Source: Thamnaconus septentrionalis (taxonomy: Eukaryota > Chordata > Actinopteri > Tetraodontiformes > Monacanthidae). Taken from it: 64,000 nt of DNA. Shown here piece after piece: positions 51,816-64,000 of the stretch. Position numbers and translations under genes: made by a program. The stretch is from positions 9,456,515 to 9,520,514 of the forward strand of contig CM020508.1 in assembly GCA_009823395.1 (NCBI GenBank), in the 5' to 3' direction. How positions within the stretch are numbered: position 1 is the first letter of the stretch; the number at the start of each line of letters is the position of its first letter. The notes below the pieces were generated by a model that saw nothing but the letters and a program-made list of their open reading frames with translations, ran no database searches and had not been told where the DNA came from.

Positions 51816-54800
51816 GATGAGATCTGCATTAGGTCAGTGGCTTGGTGGATCTGACTGGAGAGGATTTTGTCTCTGCAGCCCATTTCTTTCTCTGCCCCGA
51901 GGCAACACATTGCCCTGTCTGGTCTTGTCTGGTCTGGTCTGGTCTTCTTTGGGTAATGCTTTAAAAAGCTTCAGGTGAGAGTAATCTGAGAGGACTAACT
52001 TAGTTTGGCAAGAACAAAGGTAAAAGGGAGAGCATGTGTAGAAGGTACATATGCATCCCTGTTCGACCAGTGAATTGATTTCAATGTCGAAAGGGACTGA
52101 AAAAACGATTTCAATGCAAATCTTGCCAACTGAAATTCCACCATATTGTTGTAACGAACGCTCTTGTGACATTTAGTACACTCCCATTTTAGAATTTGGA
52201 GGAGGGAAGCATTCCATTGATTGGAATAACTGGATGACTTGGACAACACCACACAAGGAATCTGCCTGAAATGAATTCTGACCAACTGTGAAACTCAAGT
52301 TTGGTTGTGTGGGTGAAGAAAACGTCCCCAAAGCCTCTATTGGTAAAGAGGTGTGTGGTAAACAGCTGAAATCTCGATTTTGAGAGAACTATTCCTTTAT
52401 GATTTTGGTCCCAGTTGCTTCATGCTAGAGTTTCCTTTCTACTTGTCACAACTTCATTGTTTTTCATCTGTATCTTATCAAACGTAAGGGCACATCTTTT
52501 CAATCCCAAAACGCTTTGCAATCCAAGATCCAAGATTTAGTTTACAGATTTGTAGGAACACACAAAGTGTACGACAAATCGCCACTGTCTGCAACACAGC
52601 TGGTGAGGGCCTTGTCCGCTAATCCTCCAAACTGCCTTTTACATTTGCACCAGGATTATGTTAATGTGTTTGTGGACGTTTAAAAAAAGAAGATACTTGT
52701 GACTGGCTGAAGTTGTTGGAATGGCGAAACCAGTTATCCAGTGCGCATGCAACACAAGCTGCTCAGATGCGGGCGAGGTAATTACAGCCTTCAGCGGTGC
52801 GTGTATAAAAACTTAGATAACAGAAAATCCCTGAGAGCTCTTCAACAGTGGCGATGCACGTCTTGCCTGCTCAATTACAGGCTGAGCACAAACTCGGCAC
52901 TTCTTCCTTCAATCATTTTAATCAAAGCGACTACTTCTGGCTGGACACCGGGGCATTATCCTCTGCACTTGTATGTCATTTAGATAAAAAGAAAGCGAGA
53001 GGAAAGATTTGATTATCACTAGTCACGTGCGGCCAGATCTTAGAACTGTTCAAATGTATCACTCCCAGTGTTTTTACTTGACTAATAATAAACCAGTCTA
53101 TGGAGTCGTACACTGCATGCTCCTGCGCAGTCATAATAATTGCCGCTACTAAGCCACCGCTCAACCAGCTGATGTTCTTCTCCAAAAGCTCATCAGGCTT
53201 AAATTCTCAGAAGAACATGCTTGAGTTTAATGATTTTTTTTTTTTCTTTTTCGCAACATTGGATTTGTGATTCGGCAGTCATGAGATTTGGATTAGTTGT
53301 GACCAGATGCTCTTTAAAGCCACAGATATCATTGCTTATTTTGTTCTGGGTGCAGTGTAATAATGTCGCAGGCTCAGACTTTTCTGCAATTTCTGAGTCA
53401 ATGTATTCCCAGTTCCATCCTCCCAAACAATTGAGAAATAAATCCTGTCTGAAATCCCTTTTTTGTGCACCAAGTTGTTGCATGAAGGAATCTGGTGATC
53501 TCTGGATGATCATAAACGCCATAATTGATACCCTTGATATACTGTGGTTCCACAATAGCCATTAAGCCATATAATCCCAGCCTGTTTGTGCTGGTAATCG
53601 ATCTAATCCTTCAACGCAACACTATCTTGCACTATTTTGTCAACAACCGAGAGTCATTTCTGCAGCTGCCATAAAAAGCTGGGCTTGATGCCATTTTCCC
53701 AGCTGTTCCCTCGACACCCAGTTAGTTGGTTCATATAGATTTCATTTTTAATCAGTGCAACAGAGGTTGTGACACCTTATACTAATAATTGGTTTCCATC
53801 TGAAGGCAATACAGGTTTGTACGTGCCCTGTACCATTTGTGCATGGGTAACAATTTTAATGAACGTCACGTAAAAGATTTAGCGTTTTGAAAGAGAATGT
53901 TTTTAGCCCACCTTGTTCTCCTTCACGCATTTACACTAAACGTGGCTTTTGCTTCGTTGAGCACCCCATTGGAACAGCTGCGGTGGCTGCTCGGCAAGCA
54001 CAAAAACACATATCAAAGAGGCATTTAAAGAAACTGTTGGAGACAAAATTATGAAATTATGAGCACAGCGTTAGCAGGTCTTTGCAGGGCCCGAGGGCGG
54101 GCTCCTAATCTCCGCTCACGACAGCCATCAGAATCAAATGGCTTTCACCCACTCACTTTTTGTTCCGGCCCATTGTCTGGATCCACAGCCAGGTTGAAGA
54201 AGAAGAATAAAAGGTTTCTGGATCTTTTTAACCGGTGCAGCTCATTGGTCGGATCAGAGGTGTCGCACGTTAACTAATGCGTCATTACAGCGGTTCTATA
54301 ATGACATTCTAATTTGGCCCCGTCAGCCAATCATTCCTTTTTCCGCCACTTTCTTTGCCTGGCCGGTGTAATTGCTGTACCTTTTAATGGCTTCCACTCG
54401 GGAATGTCTCCCCGATGTCTATTTTTGAGTTTTGATGTTTTTTTCTTTTTTGTGTCCGTCTCAAACTGCTTTTTTTTTTTTTTTTTTACCTTAAAGGCTT
54501 TAGTGTTCTCTTACTATTTGCTATTCTCTCGCCAAGTCTTGCCTTGATGATGCACAAGGAAACACGGAGGCAGATGCAAGAGAGAAAAACTAATTTTCTG
54601 CGTTCGCAGAAGGTGTTGGCGAGCGCAGAATTTGAAAGGTCACTAGGAAGGTGAAAAAGGTCTTAGCAGGCGACTGGAATGCAAACGCATCGGCAACAGC
54701 AAAGCACCGGTCAAAGCCACCTACACGCCGCCAAGCAGACGCAGAGTGGAGTCGAAGGATTAAACGGAGTGGGTTTAAACAAAAGCCTCAGTTCGCCGGT

Positions 54801-56027
54801 GCCTTTCATTTTCCTTTACAGCCTGGGGCAAACAAAATCAGAACCACAGCGAAACTCTCAAGGGAGACTAAAAGTAAAATCTGAAAGTATAATGCACAGC
54901 ACATTTAAATAGAAGCATTGAGAAGAAATCGCGGTAATGAGCTAACGCATTAGAGAAGGGAAATATTTCGATACAAACCAGTGAGCTGATACTCAGAGCC
55001 GAGCCTGTGGCTATCATCTGTTTAACTAACAGGAAGTGGAAGTAAAAATTCACATAAAACCCCCACCGTTACACAAAAGCTATCTCAAGGCCGTCTGGAG
55101 ACCCATCAACATCTGTCTTCATGGTCTCCGTCTGTTTGTTCCAGAGCTTTTAGCTTCCTCTACCAGTTGTGCCATGTCATCAAACTGGTGATTTTGTTTG
55201 CAAAATGACAATTTGTGCAGTGACAACTTCTTCGAAAGGTTTAACAATGTTGCATATTTTGAAGCATTTGCAACGACGCATGGAAGTGTCCCAGCGTGCT
55301 AGACTCCATACCGTCTTCTCGTCAACCTCTTCAGTTTCCTCTGAAAACCACGACTGTTTCCCAGTCAGCTGGCAATCCGCCTTCCTCCCAGTGAAATGGC
55401 TTCAATCTGCCTCCCAGTTGGCTCGCCCCCGAGCAGTCTGATTCGCTGGGTGGGCCAACCATCCAGTCTAATGGCTCGCTGCTGCTGGCCCCTGCTAGCA
55501 AAATCACTGAGTGCCAGCATGCTTGTCCCTTTAAGTGCCGTGCCTAAATAGCTTCCTGCCATTTCTTACTGTTTGGTTATGACACATTTTGGTTTTGCAG
55601 AACAGTAACCGACTCAGATGCCACAATGCTTGTAGAGTGTAATGGAGAAAACTTAGCATCATTATACATTTTTTTCAGTTTATGGAACAGAGGCATTTGG
55701 CAGCTGAAACTAGATGCCAGTGCCTTTTTGACTGAACTAAATGCAAGTTGCAAGGTGTAGCATCGCGTAACGTCCTTCCACACAAGACTATTTTACAGGT
55801 ACATTACCATTTGCCATGTTCATCTAGTCATATGCATGAAATGAGATGTTAGTTCACTCTTTCAAAATGCTTCTATTTACTGACACACCTGCTAGAACCT
55901 GTTGTATGGTGACAGGCAATGCTGACCAGACAGTAAGTGAGAATAAATATCATGCACATGAGGACATTACATTGTGTGAATCGTTTAATAACTTGCCCAA
56001 TTTTTGATATGGAAAAAAAAAAACGAT

Positions 56028-56030
<3 letters not shown>

Positions 56031-56061
<31 letters not shown>
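56031..56061. repeat. (CA)n microsatellite
   Basis: Perfect CA tract. Confidence 0.96.
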
Positions 56062-56065
<4 letters not shown>

Positions 56066-56159
56066 TGGGACTTTAGGAGCACAGCAGTAGTGCATCTCAC
56101 TTGCTCTCCTAATAAAAGATTCCCCCTGCCAGTCTCACTTCTTGTATTCACTAATTTAT

Positions 56160-56480
56160 TAGTTCTCCGCAGTGAGGTGCTGGGTGTCTGCTCAGGGAGA
56201 AATTATGGAGGTAGATGAATGCTAGGCTATAATTACCTGGAGAGAATGTCCACCGCAATCGAGCTCCAGCAAAGTGCTGGTGTTATGGCTGATTTAGAGG
56301 TCGTGACAGGGGGCTGGAACCTGCGCACCTCGGTGTGGGGGCAGAGCTGGGCGAGACTATTTAAATAACATACACTAATGGATGTTTGATTAGGAGACGA
56401 GCCGCAACCTTTTGTTTATCGCATTTGGCGGTGCGACGATGGCGCCACCGCCGCAAATGTGAGGTACTTTGACATGCAAA
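56160..56480. promoter_or_regulatory. candidate conserved non-coding element
   Basis: High-complexity block with GGCTATAATTACC, TATTTAAATAACA, CTAATGGATG and GTTTGATTAGG. No coding frame is present. Called only by visual contrast with neighbouring sequence. Confidence 0.25.
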
Positions 56481-58989
56481 TACGCGAGGAAACTGAAACA
56501 GTCTCATTTATTAATATTGAAAATCTACTTTGCCGAACGCTGAATTCACCAATGAATGCGCATACTGTAACTGCTGCAACACAGACACAAGCGATATGGA
56601 TCTGAGCCAAATCAAAAGCCAACTTTGCCTGTTAATCAGGGTAGACAAGTGTCTTCAAGTGCTCATTTGCATGACCGAAACGCTGAAAGCAGCAAGACAG
56701 AAAGACAGAAAAACGGAGATGGAGAAAGAGAGTCTAGTAAAGCCATGGAAGCCATGGAGGAATAGTGCAAGATCACAGACGAGTGAGCGCAGGGCCTGGG
56801 GCAGGTAGTTATTTGCACTCTCCATCCTAACATAAAAACATTACAGAGCACTTACTCATGGCACACAGCGCTGGAACAACTTTCTTTGCTGCGGCTCTTA
56901 CTGACATCGTGCTAAGTGTTTGTGTGTGTGCGTGAACTTGGGAATAAAGTGTAATTAGCGACTTTGCATTAGTGTGTCTATCCAGCACTTTTTCCTGACA
57001 ATGTTTCTACGATTGTTTGTCTGTTATTTATTCATACCAAGACGCATAATTGCCCGACCCAATTCTTTCGTGCCTTTACTGATTACGCACTCTCACACTG
57101 TTACACCAAGGAGCTTTCATTCTAATGAAAAACAAAGCCTTGATGCAGTGCCCATTCTTACACACAGTGAATTCTTTTTATTTTTAGCTTCAGATCATGT
57201 TTTCACTGCCATTGATTTTAGTGTTCCAAGGCGTTAAAGCTGTCATCTCACCTGTGGGGCTGAGTGCTTCAGGAGGAAAAAAACAAACAAACAACTTGGC
57301 AATTCTGCATACAAACAAGTAGGGAGAAAGCCATTACCGTGGCGCCAGACATCCGATGTGCGGCGATGCTGCAGGGCTGAAATCCTTAAAAATCCATAAG
57401 TGACCACAAAGGTCTACCTTCCCCAAATCTCATATGGTGCAGTGATATTGCCGCCTCGTACTTTGCCTGCAGGGGAGGATTCTTCTGTGTTTACCTGGCA
57501 GATGGGCTCCTCTGTCTCCTCGCTTGCCCCCAGCGTCATGATAAAATAGCAAAGCTCTGTGGGCCAATTAAATCAGCACGGGGAGGGGGGGACTGGACCG
57601 ACTTTGATGTGATGGTAAAATAATAAAGGTTCAGCATTTGTTCAGTAAGGGAAAGATTCCCTTTCTTCTCTCTGAACCTGTAATTGTTTGATGTTGACAA
57701 CCAAGTTGATAATCAAACAGAACAAAGAATTTTGAACTCTGAGAAGAGTCAAGTCACTCATCCCGCCATGTTTTCAAGTTAAGTTAAGCTATTTGAAGAG
57801 CGTTTTACTTTTTCTGCAGTTAGCATGCATGTTATTCCATGCGAATTGGCGGCCGAGTCCTTTTCTAATCAAGGAAATGTAAAACTCTTTGTTACAATAG
57901 AAACAATGATAGGTGATTTTTTTTTTCCTGTGTTAACTTGAAGAACTTGCTAGCTTTACTGTTAAGTAAACACAATAAGCACAGTCTATGTAGAACATTT
58001 CTGTATTTAACAAACAAGCTAAAGATGACATAAATAAGGCTACGCAGGGTTGCTGCTACTGCAGCTGTACACAAGTAGCAAAGTATAAGGCATGAATGAT
58101 TGACGTGTGCACACGTATATATTGCACACATATTTGCGACGCCACTGATGATTGCAATGGAGCACTGGATCGATGAAGCCTCATAATAACGTCAAATAAC
58201 CAATATGATCTGCAGGGTCCTATTCGTGCAGCCACAGCTCATGAATGAAACATGTCAGTCGTGTGCGTGCGTGCAGACTGACACCACCTAAGAGCAACGT
58301 ATGCAAGAGCAGAATATCGTGTGGGAGAACGAGTACAAAAAGTTTCAAAATGTCAAATATAATAAGACACCTGGGGAAAGGAGCACGAGGAGGAGCACGT
58401 GGATTTTTACCGACTGCGGAGAATGTCGGGGAAAAAGGCAAAAACACCACAGCAGACGCTGGAGCAAGCCAACCACAGACTCTAACCTGCACCCCGTACA
58501 GCCCTGACTGGTCTGAAGGTTAAAGGATGGTGATGGAATTAATCGCACTGGCCGAGCTGCTATTCGCTATTGTGGAAAACACTGGATTCTAAAATTTGAT
58601 TGCACACTTTGATTTCCCAACCCTGATACCTCCCGTCGGGCTGCAGTGGTGCCAGTCTGCAGTTGCAGATATATCAGAATTTTTTATATTTATTCATTTT
58701 TCAGGTTTTTTTTTTTACTTTTTTGTGCTCTGAGCCAGCAAATAAACATGGATTTGTCCTTATTGAACCCAACATGGTTATCTTTTGTTGGTCCTTGATT
58801 GATTGGTTTTTTACAACTCTAGAAATTCCTTTTCATACTTTGCCAAAATAATGTGGTTAGAAGTAGTTACTCTCATTGACACGTAGTCAACAACTAACTC
58901 TTTGAATAAAAATAGCATGCAGTGAGCGGATCATGACCAGCTATCCGTAATCATCCCAAAAGATTCTACTCATGGCATCCCAACGAATA

Positions 58990-59530
58990 CACGTGCAATG
59001 GCCAAATCAGATTTCGCAGCAGGTCCGCAACACTCCGGAGCTGTGAATGAATCATGCATTAGCAGGTCAGCCTCGCCGAACTTAATTTCCCCTCGGTTTC
59101 TCGCAGCGGTCGAAGATATTTGGCAGAATGAAATCATGTTTCTTCTGTCTCACCCAGAGAGACGGAGGCCTGAGCTGCTGCCAGGCTTTCAGGACTCACA
59201 CTCCGCATTCCGTGAATTGCGCTGGACAACTTTTCTGTTTCAGAAACGCCACCGTTCAGCGTTATCTTTCCTTCGTCCCCGCCACAAATCGCAGAATAAT
59301 TCCGGAAAGCGGTGGACCAACCAGCTTTTTAATGAAAGGTAACCCGCGAAGGTACAACAATATGAACGCAAGCTCACACGCCTGCTGCTCTGACACTCAC
59401 TGCTTGCTCGTGCTGCTCTAAGCCCCAATGACATTAGGCTTTTAGCAATAACAAGATTACTCCCGCTCCCCTTCATCATCGGGGGTGTAATTAGACAAGT
59501 AATGGAGAGGAGAGCTGCTCGAGCCCATCT
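58990..59530. promoter_or_regulatory. candidate conserved non-coding element
   Basis: High-complexity block with CATGCATTAG, AACTTAATTTCC, AATGACATTAGGC, GTGTAATTAGAC and AAGTAATGG. Frames on both strands are short and unrecognised. Confidence 0.25.
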
Positions 59531-61559
59531 TTCCCCATCAAAAGGGTCATAACAATGCAAATGCTGACCCTTTGTTGACTCACACACCTGCAGGGCAGAC
59601 ACTGTCCCTGCAGAAGCAGATAAGGGGAAAACTTGGAGGATCCGTCTGGAACACGCTGCGACACTGATTCGCTAACAGAGGGAGAGTTGCGGCAACCCAA
59701 GTTTGCCACACAGGTAGGTAAAAGAACAATCGCAGAATACGAAATGAGGGCGTGAGGGCCACTTTCGGATTCATTCCCCTCACCTTCCCACCTCCTCCAG
59801 AGACGACCCTCCCACTCCTTGGCTCTCGCAGGAAGCCACTCCGACCGCATCCCTTCAACTGTCTCAGCTCCGCTTCCAAATGTCTTGCTCTTTCAGTTTC
59901 CCCCCACCTTGTCTCAAATTCTAACCCCATCCTTACTTTTCTCCCTGCCTGCTCTGCTCACCCGCCCTCCCACCTTGTGTCGGTTCGTCTCTTCCTCCTA
60001 TCAGACAGGCAGTGAAGCATGGCGAGCCAGAGGCGACAGCAGTGGAGCGGGAGGCCTTAAAATTCAGACAACAGAATCTTTCGGGGTCGGGCTGAGTGAC
60101 TGAATTAAGGGCTTTGGAGGGTAATGTTAACTTGAGTTGATGCTTAATAAGCTGTAATGCTATTCAAATAAGCTAACTTTTCGAAATACAACTTGGCTCC
60201 AACCAGACCTACTAGAAAAAATAGCCTGAATGTTTTTCAAATCTGTTGGAATGTGAAGGTACCATCCACTAAAGTGTCACTCTTCATCCAGAACAGGCCT
60301 GCACAACTATTTACCCCCAAAAAGCTATAAATAAAAGCTATGAATATCTCCATATAGCAGTGTAATTACAGTATATCTCTGTTTACAGATTCGTACAAAA
60401 ATGCTTTAGCTTCCTGCCAACTCCGGGTATAAGGTTACCATACAGTACCAAAACGAACAATACACAGTAACAATATCTGAAGACCGACTTCATATAGGAT
60501 GTAAATTGCAGGTGATCACGTCAAGTGCGAGAGAACTTCCTCAGTCTTGCAAATATTTCACTCGCTTTCAGTTCTGGCCAGAAAGTGAGATGAGCTTGAG
60601 AATGCAGCGAGAGATAACGATCCCGTTGGGAAGGGGAGGGCCTGAGAACAAGTGAGCGTGAGTGGAGTATTAAGCACCGGCAGCCATACCCTCCGACTGA
60701 AGAACACTGATGTAACGTGGCATTTTATATCTTCACGCTCTCCGCTGTCATAACAAGCTCTTGCAACTGACGGCCTCAAATTAAGTCAAAGTCCTTTCAC
60801 TCCCGGTGAGCTGTTGCAGAGAACGCAGACGATCCTCAAAAAGCGAGCCGGTCTGTCACTCCTTAACCAACATCAGAAGATCCATAATAAAACTGGAGGG
60901 CGAGATAAGGGGCGGACTAATGAGAACCGACTTGTCCTCGATGTGTAAACACTTCATAGTTCAACGGTGCTTGTTCTTGTTTACTCCTCAGTTTATGGCC
61001 CTTGCGTTTTGGATGACTTATTCCATTCATGAATGCTGCCTGCTTTTCTTTTGTTGCACTTCTCTGCTATGTATTGTGTCAGCCCATCTCTGTCCTACGG
61101 GCACGATCAAGTGTCCTGCACCTGCTAGTGTCTTTGGCTTTCATTCTAGCTCCTCTACTCCTGTGGCGTATGCTCTCCCCTGTGGCCAAACCATCTTTGG
61201 CCAAAATGTGAACCCTTTGCTGCCTCTTTCATGTTTACAGTTATTTTTTGTGGTGTGTGCCAGTTTCATCGACCGCCCCTCTAGTCTGTCGGTGAGAGTA
61301 ACCCTGCCTCATCCAGACTGTCTACCAACACTGACTTTGTGAGTAAGTCTGTGCCTTGATGACCCATCGCTACACTGTGACCAAGAAACATCTTTTATAT
61401 AACAACAAATACATTTCTTTCATTGCAAGACAAGAGTTTAGGCACACATGTTGTGTTCATCCCCTTAGTATGTATGGCCAAATATCTTTGGAGAGGTCGT
61501 GTTTAGTGTTGGAATATAACCAAGCACCAGTGTTCTGTCTTATTGCCAACAACCGGCAC

Positions 61560-61860
61560 CGCTACCTCCTTCTGTTGCCGCAACACGAGATTCACTGAGT
61601 TATTGAGGAAATGGAAAGACATTAAATCCGCTGAAAAGAAAGGACAAGCTGCATTTGACGCTATTGAACACACGAGAAAACAAATCTACCGCCGGAGAGC
61701 CGACGACAAAAACGGCAACACCCTTGGACACGGAACCGCAAGTCTTGGAGGGAGATGGAAACCTCCTGACATGATGACAAGAACACTCACTCTAGTTCAG
61801 GAACAAGAAGGGAGGATGTGTATTTTCAGGGAAGTCACAGCACTATTTGCTGATAATTTA
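61560..61860 (+). pseudogene. possible remnant of a Myb/SANT-like (NAIF1/Harbinger-type) DNA-binding domain
   Basis: The frame 61543-61905 includes LLRKWKDIKSAEKKGQAAFD (61600-61659) and later GRWKPPDMMTRTLTLVQEQE. The spacing of Trp, Lys and acidic residues recalls the third helix of Myb/SANT-like domains (xKWxDLKSxxKKK) carried by Harbinger-type transposons and derived genes. No first or second helix with the expected Trp is evident and no transposase follows, so at best it is a decayed fragment. Confidence 0.25.
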
Positions 61861-62094
61861 AGGCCTGTGTGTAAGCTCACACAGGTCTATTATTTTCGCT
61901 ATTAGCCCAAGGGTTTGGTTTCGGAGCTGAAGCTGTACTTCTTACGTCAATCATGCCACCGGGGTCACTAATATATTGGCCTTGACCTTCAGAGAGCGCT
62001 TTGGTCCCACTAACAGAGAAAAAAGTTTGTTTTTGTTTTTTTCTTGTGGCTAGGACTTTGTCTGAGTTAAAGTACATTAGAGAGGTTACAATAG

Positions 62095-62150
62095 CAGTGG
62101 TTCTCACCTTTTGGGTCCTCAGCATATTTTTGAGCAACACTGACGACCCA
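62095..62150 (+). mobile_element. single end of a hAT-like element
   Basis: CAGTGGTTCTCACCTTTTGG is the familiar terminal sequence of a vertebrate hAT family (CAGTGGTTCTCAACC...). No opposite end was seen in the following sequence, so it is truncated. Confidence 0.4.
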
Positions 62151-64000
62151 CCCTGATCAGTTTGATGGAAAAGGCAGAAACTGTATTTTAAATTAAATTA
62201 TTGCATATATATTCACCCTCGTGGAGGCAAATATGAACTTGCTGTAAATTAGCAGGTTCCATGACATGGGGTGAGAGAGGTTCTAAGTGGTGGTGGGCAA
62301 GCCAGTAAACAGCTGGAAATTAATCACATGAAAAGATTTTTTCACACTTTATTCTCTTTTAAGTATTTTCGGGAAGTATAAAGTATGCTTCACTTAAGTT
62401 TTTTTAGCAGTCGTGTGTCATGGAGCAGGTAGTGTACTTCACCAAGTTGTGTTTGTTGCAGTGCAGAGTAAAGCAGAGCGTGGACCCTAAGGCAGAGTGA
62501 CAGACTTATTAAGCCACGGTGCAAAGGAAATCTATACTGCCTGGTCTGTCTCTTTTTTTTTTTTAGAGGCACATGGCTCTTGGGCCTGCAGAGAAAAGCA
62601 AACCAAATCTAAAACTAATCCCCTCACCTAAATCTGCAGCTGGAGACCACGTGACGGTGTGGGGGAGAGACAAGAACGTAGAGATAATTCAATAGAAAGA
62701 GAGACGTCAAGGAGATGTGATATCAACAATATCAGTTATTTCACACAAATGGTTTCCTGTTTGTCACTTCTCGATTGACTTAATCAATCCCGTTCAACAT
62801 CATATTATCAGTGATGGTATGGTTTGTCAGATTTAGACCGAAAACGGCTACATTTTAACCCCAAAGCATTCTTTTCAACATTTCCGTAAGTTTTTTTTCA
62901 ATTCTATAGTATAAAAAAAGACAAACTGAACGATCCCTAAATGTCACAATAGCAGCAGAGGTCTGAAATAAATGCACACGGCTATAAAAAGAAGAACAGA
63001 AGAACAGTCTGTGTAACAAACTGCAAATACGATTCATCATTTATCAAAGTAAAAACATTTAATATGTAAAAAAAAAAATAACCACAGCACACATGCACTA
63101 CTGTGATCAAAGCAGGGAGGGAGGGAGCGAGCCAGCAATGGTTGTCACTGTTGTCAACGTCACACTCAATCCCTAAAAGCAGCACAAAGCCTGATTTCTA
63201 TCAGTCACGTCTGATTGGCCCTGCAGCCGAGAGCTTTGGCTGTCTACCTTCCTCCCATCTCTTCCCAAATGGTTTTGTACAATGCAGATGTTGAACCGTC
63301 ATATAAATAATGCTGTAGCTCAGAGCATTTTTCAAGCATGATGGATTCCTTCAAAAAACATTTTCTGGTATTCAAAGGAGAATGCATAAAAATGTTTGCT
63401 TTGATGTGTTCTCTTAAAAAAAAAAAAAAACAATATTTTTCCTATATTTATTTATATATAAACATTTGATTTTTAAAAGCTATGTAAAATATTTTGTGAT
63501 TTTTTTTTATTTCTCCCTGCAAGCCCAAATAGACTTTCCTCCTCACACCAAAATGGCAAAATAATAATGAATGATAATGACAGATTTTGGTCCTTTCCAA
63601 TGGAAAACTGAAACAAAAGGTGGATTTACAGTGTTGTGTATAGTCACTGTAATTATTATGCGCAGTAAACGCAGTGACACCTCATCTGGCAAGATAAAAG
63701 GTTTTAGTGGAAGTGTCTTGTGAACAGCGTTGTTAACAGGCCTGAGTTCATGCAGTTTCACAGCAATGCTCACCTTATTTAGCAGGTCCTCCAGTCATGT
63801 GAAGTTACAGTTCCTGTGAAGTTCTCATGACATTTAACACTTGATGAACAACCACGTGCTTCACCCAGGGTGTCAAAGCCCTCTAAATATGGATGGGAGA
63901 GACGTCTCCTCCTGTTGACAGGTACGATCCGTGCAACACGGGAGGTGCTCGTGCTTAATGAGCACTCCTGACTCACAAGCACGGCAGAGCTCGCCGAGGC

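Larger units (their letters stand above)
47441..64000. other. 16.5-kb region without supportable genes
   Basis: I found no exon with consensus borders and recognisable protein on either strand. In particular, the intronless S1PR4 expected next to GNA15 from the human order is absent. Contents: microsatellites, repeat fragments, and non-repetitive blocks rich in TAAT and ATTA cores (about 50150-50300, 53930-54310, 56160-56480, 57420-57600, 58990-59530). It may be an intergenic desert or part of a large intron of a gene whose exons lie outside. Confidence 0.5.

Noticed and set aside
53221..53565. Overlapping frames on both strands considered as a transposase remnant
   Set aside because: No DDE/D or helix-turn-helix pattern visible in either translation.
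60806..61342. 178-codon plus-strand open frame with hydrophobic segments
   Set aside because: No recognisable receptor or membrane family motifs; checked against the expectation of S1PR4 and it lacks the DRY-type and NPxxY-type motifs.

Overview
The window reads as teleost fish genomic DNA, probably percomorph. Genes are split by short introns, dinucleotide microsatellites are abundant, and the interspersed repeats are of fish type: hAT-like MITEs, LINE-type tails with TAGA, TCTTA or TAGAA runs, and the family carrying the 'GGACTGTGGGAGGAAGCCGG' motif. No prokaryotic, viral or plasmid features were seen. Genes were built by finding conserved G-protein exons and checking every boundary for AG/GT, phase and exon length.

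Layout. (1) 1-10,050: 5' end of tle5 (aes), minus strand. Only coding exon 1 (MMFPQSRHS, 9307-9333) and the CpG-rich promoter are inside; 1-9306 is part of a long intron 1. (2) 15,526-31,704: complete gna11 (G alpha 11, Gq class), minus strand, 359 codons, with a probable long 3' UTR down to about 10.46 kb and a CpG-rich promoter at 31.7-33.0 kb. (3) 33.0-36.3 kb: spacer between two divergent promoters. (4) 36.4-47.4 kb: complete gna15 (G alpha 15/16 class), plus strand, 369 codons, with a predicted non-coding first exon and a 1.85-kb 3' UTR. (5) 47.4-64 kb: no supportable protein-coding exon; microsatellites, repeat fragments and several non-repetitive blocks that look like candidate regulatory DNA.

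The main discovery candidate is in gna11. Exon 4, which encodes the end of the helical domain plus switch I with catalytic Arg183, occurs twice in tandem (21180-21308 and 20513-20641). Both copies are exactly 129 nt, in the same phase, open, and have good acceptors and GT donors. Their proteins agree at 33 of 42 complete codons, yet 24 of those 33 shared residues use different codons, so the second copy is old and has been under protein-level selection. Skipping both copies joins TA to G and makes an in-frame TAG stop. Including both adds 43 residues and changes the junction Arg to Ser. This is the expected arrangement of mutually exclusive exons giving two G alpha 11 isoforms with different switch I neighbourhoods (Val/Ile184, Glu/Gln197, Asn/Ser198).

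Together, the window is the fish counterpart of the TLE5-GNA11-GNA15 block of human 19p13.3. Here gna11 points the opposite way from gna15 (in human both are tandem), so gna11 appears to have been inverted. gna11 and gna15 both encode alpha subunits that couple receptors to phospholipase C beta; tle5 encodes a short Groucho-family co-regulator unrelated in function.
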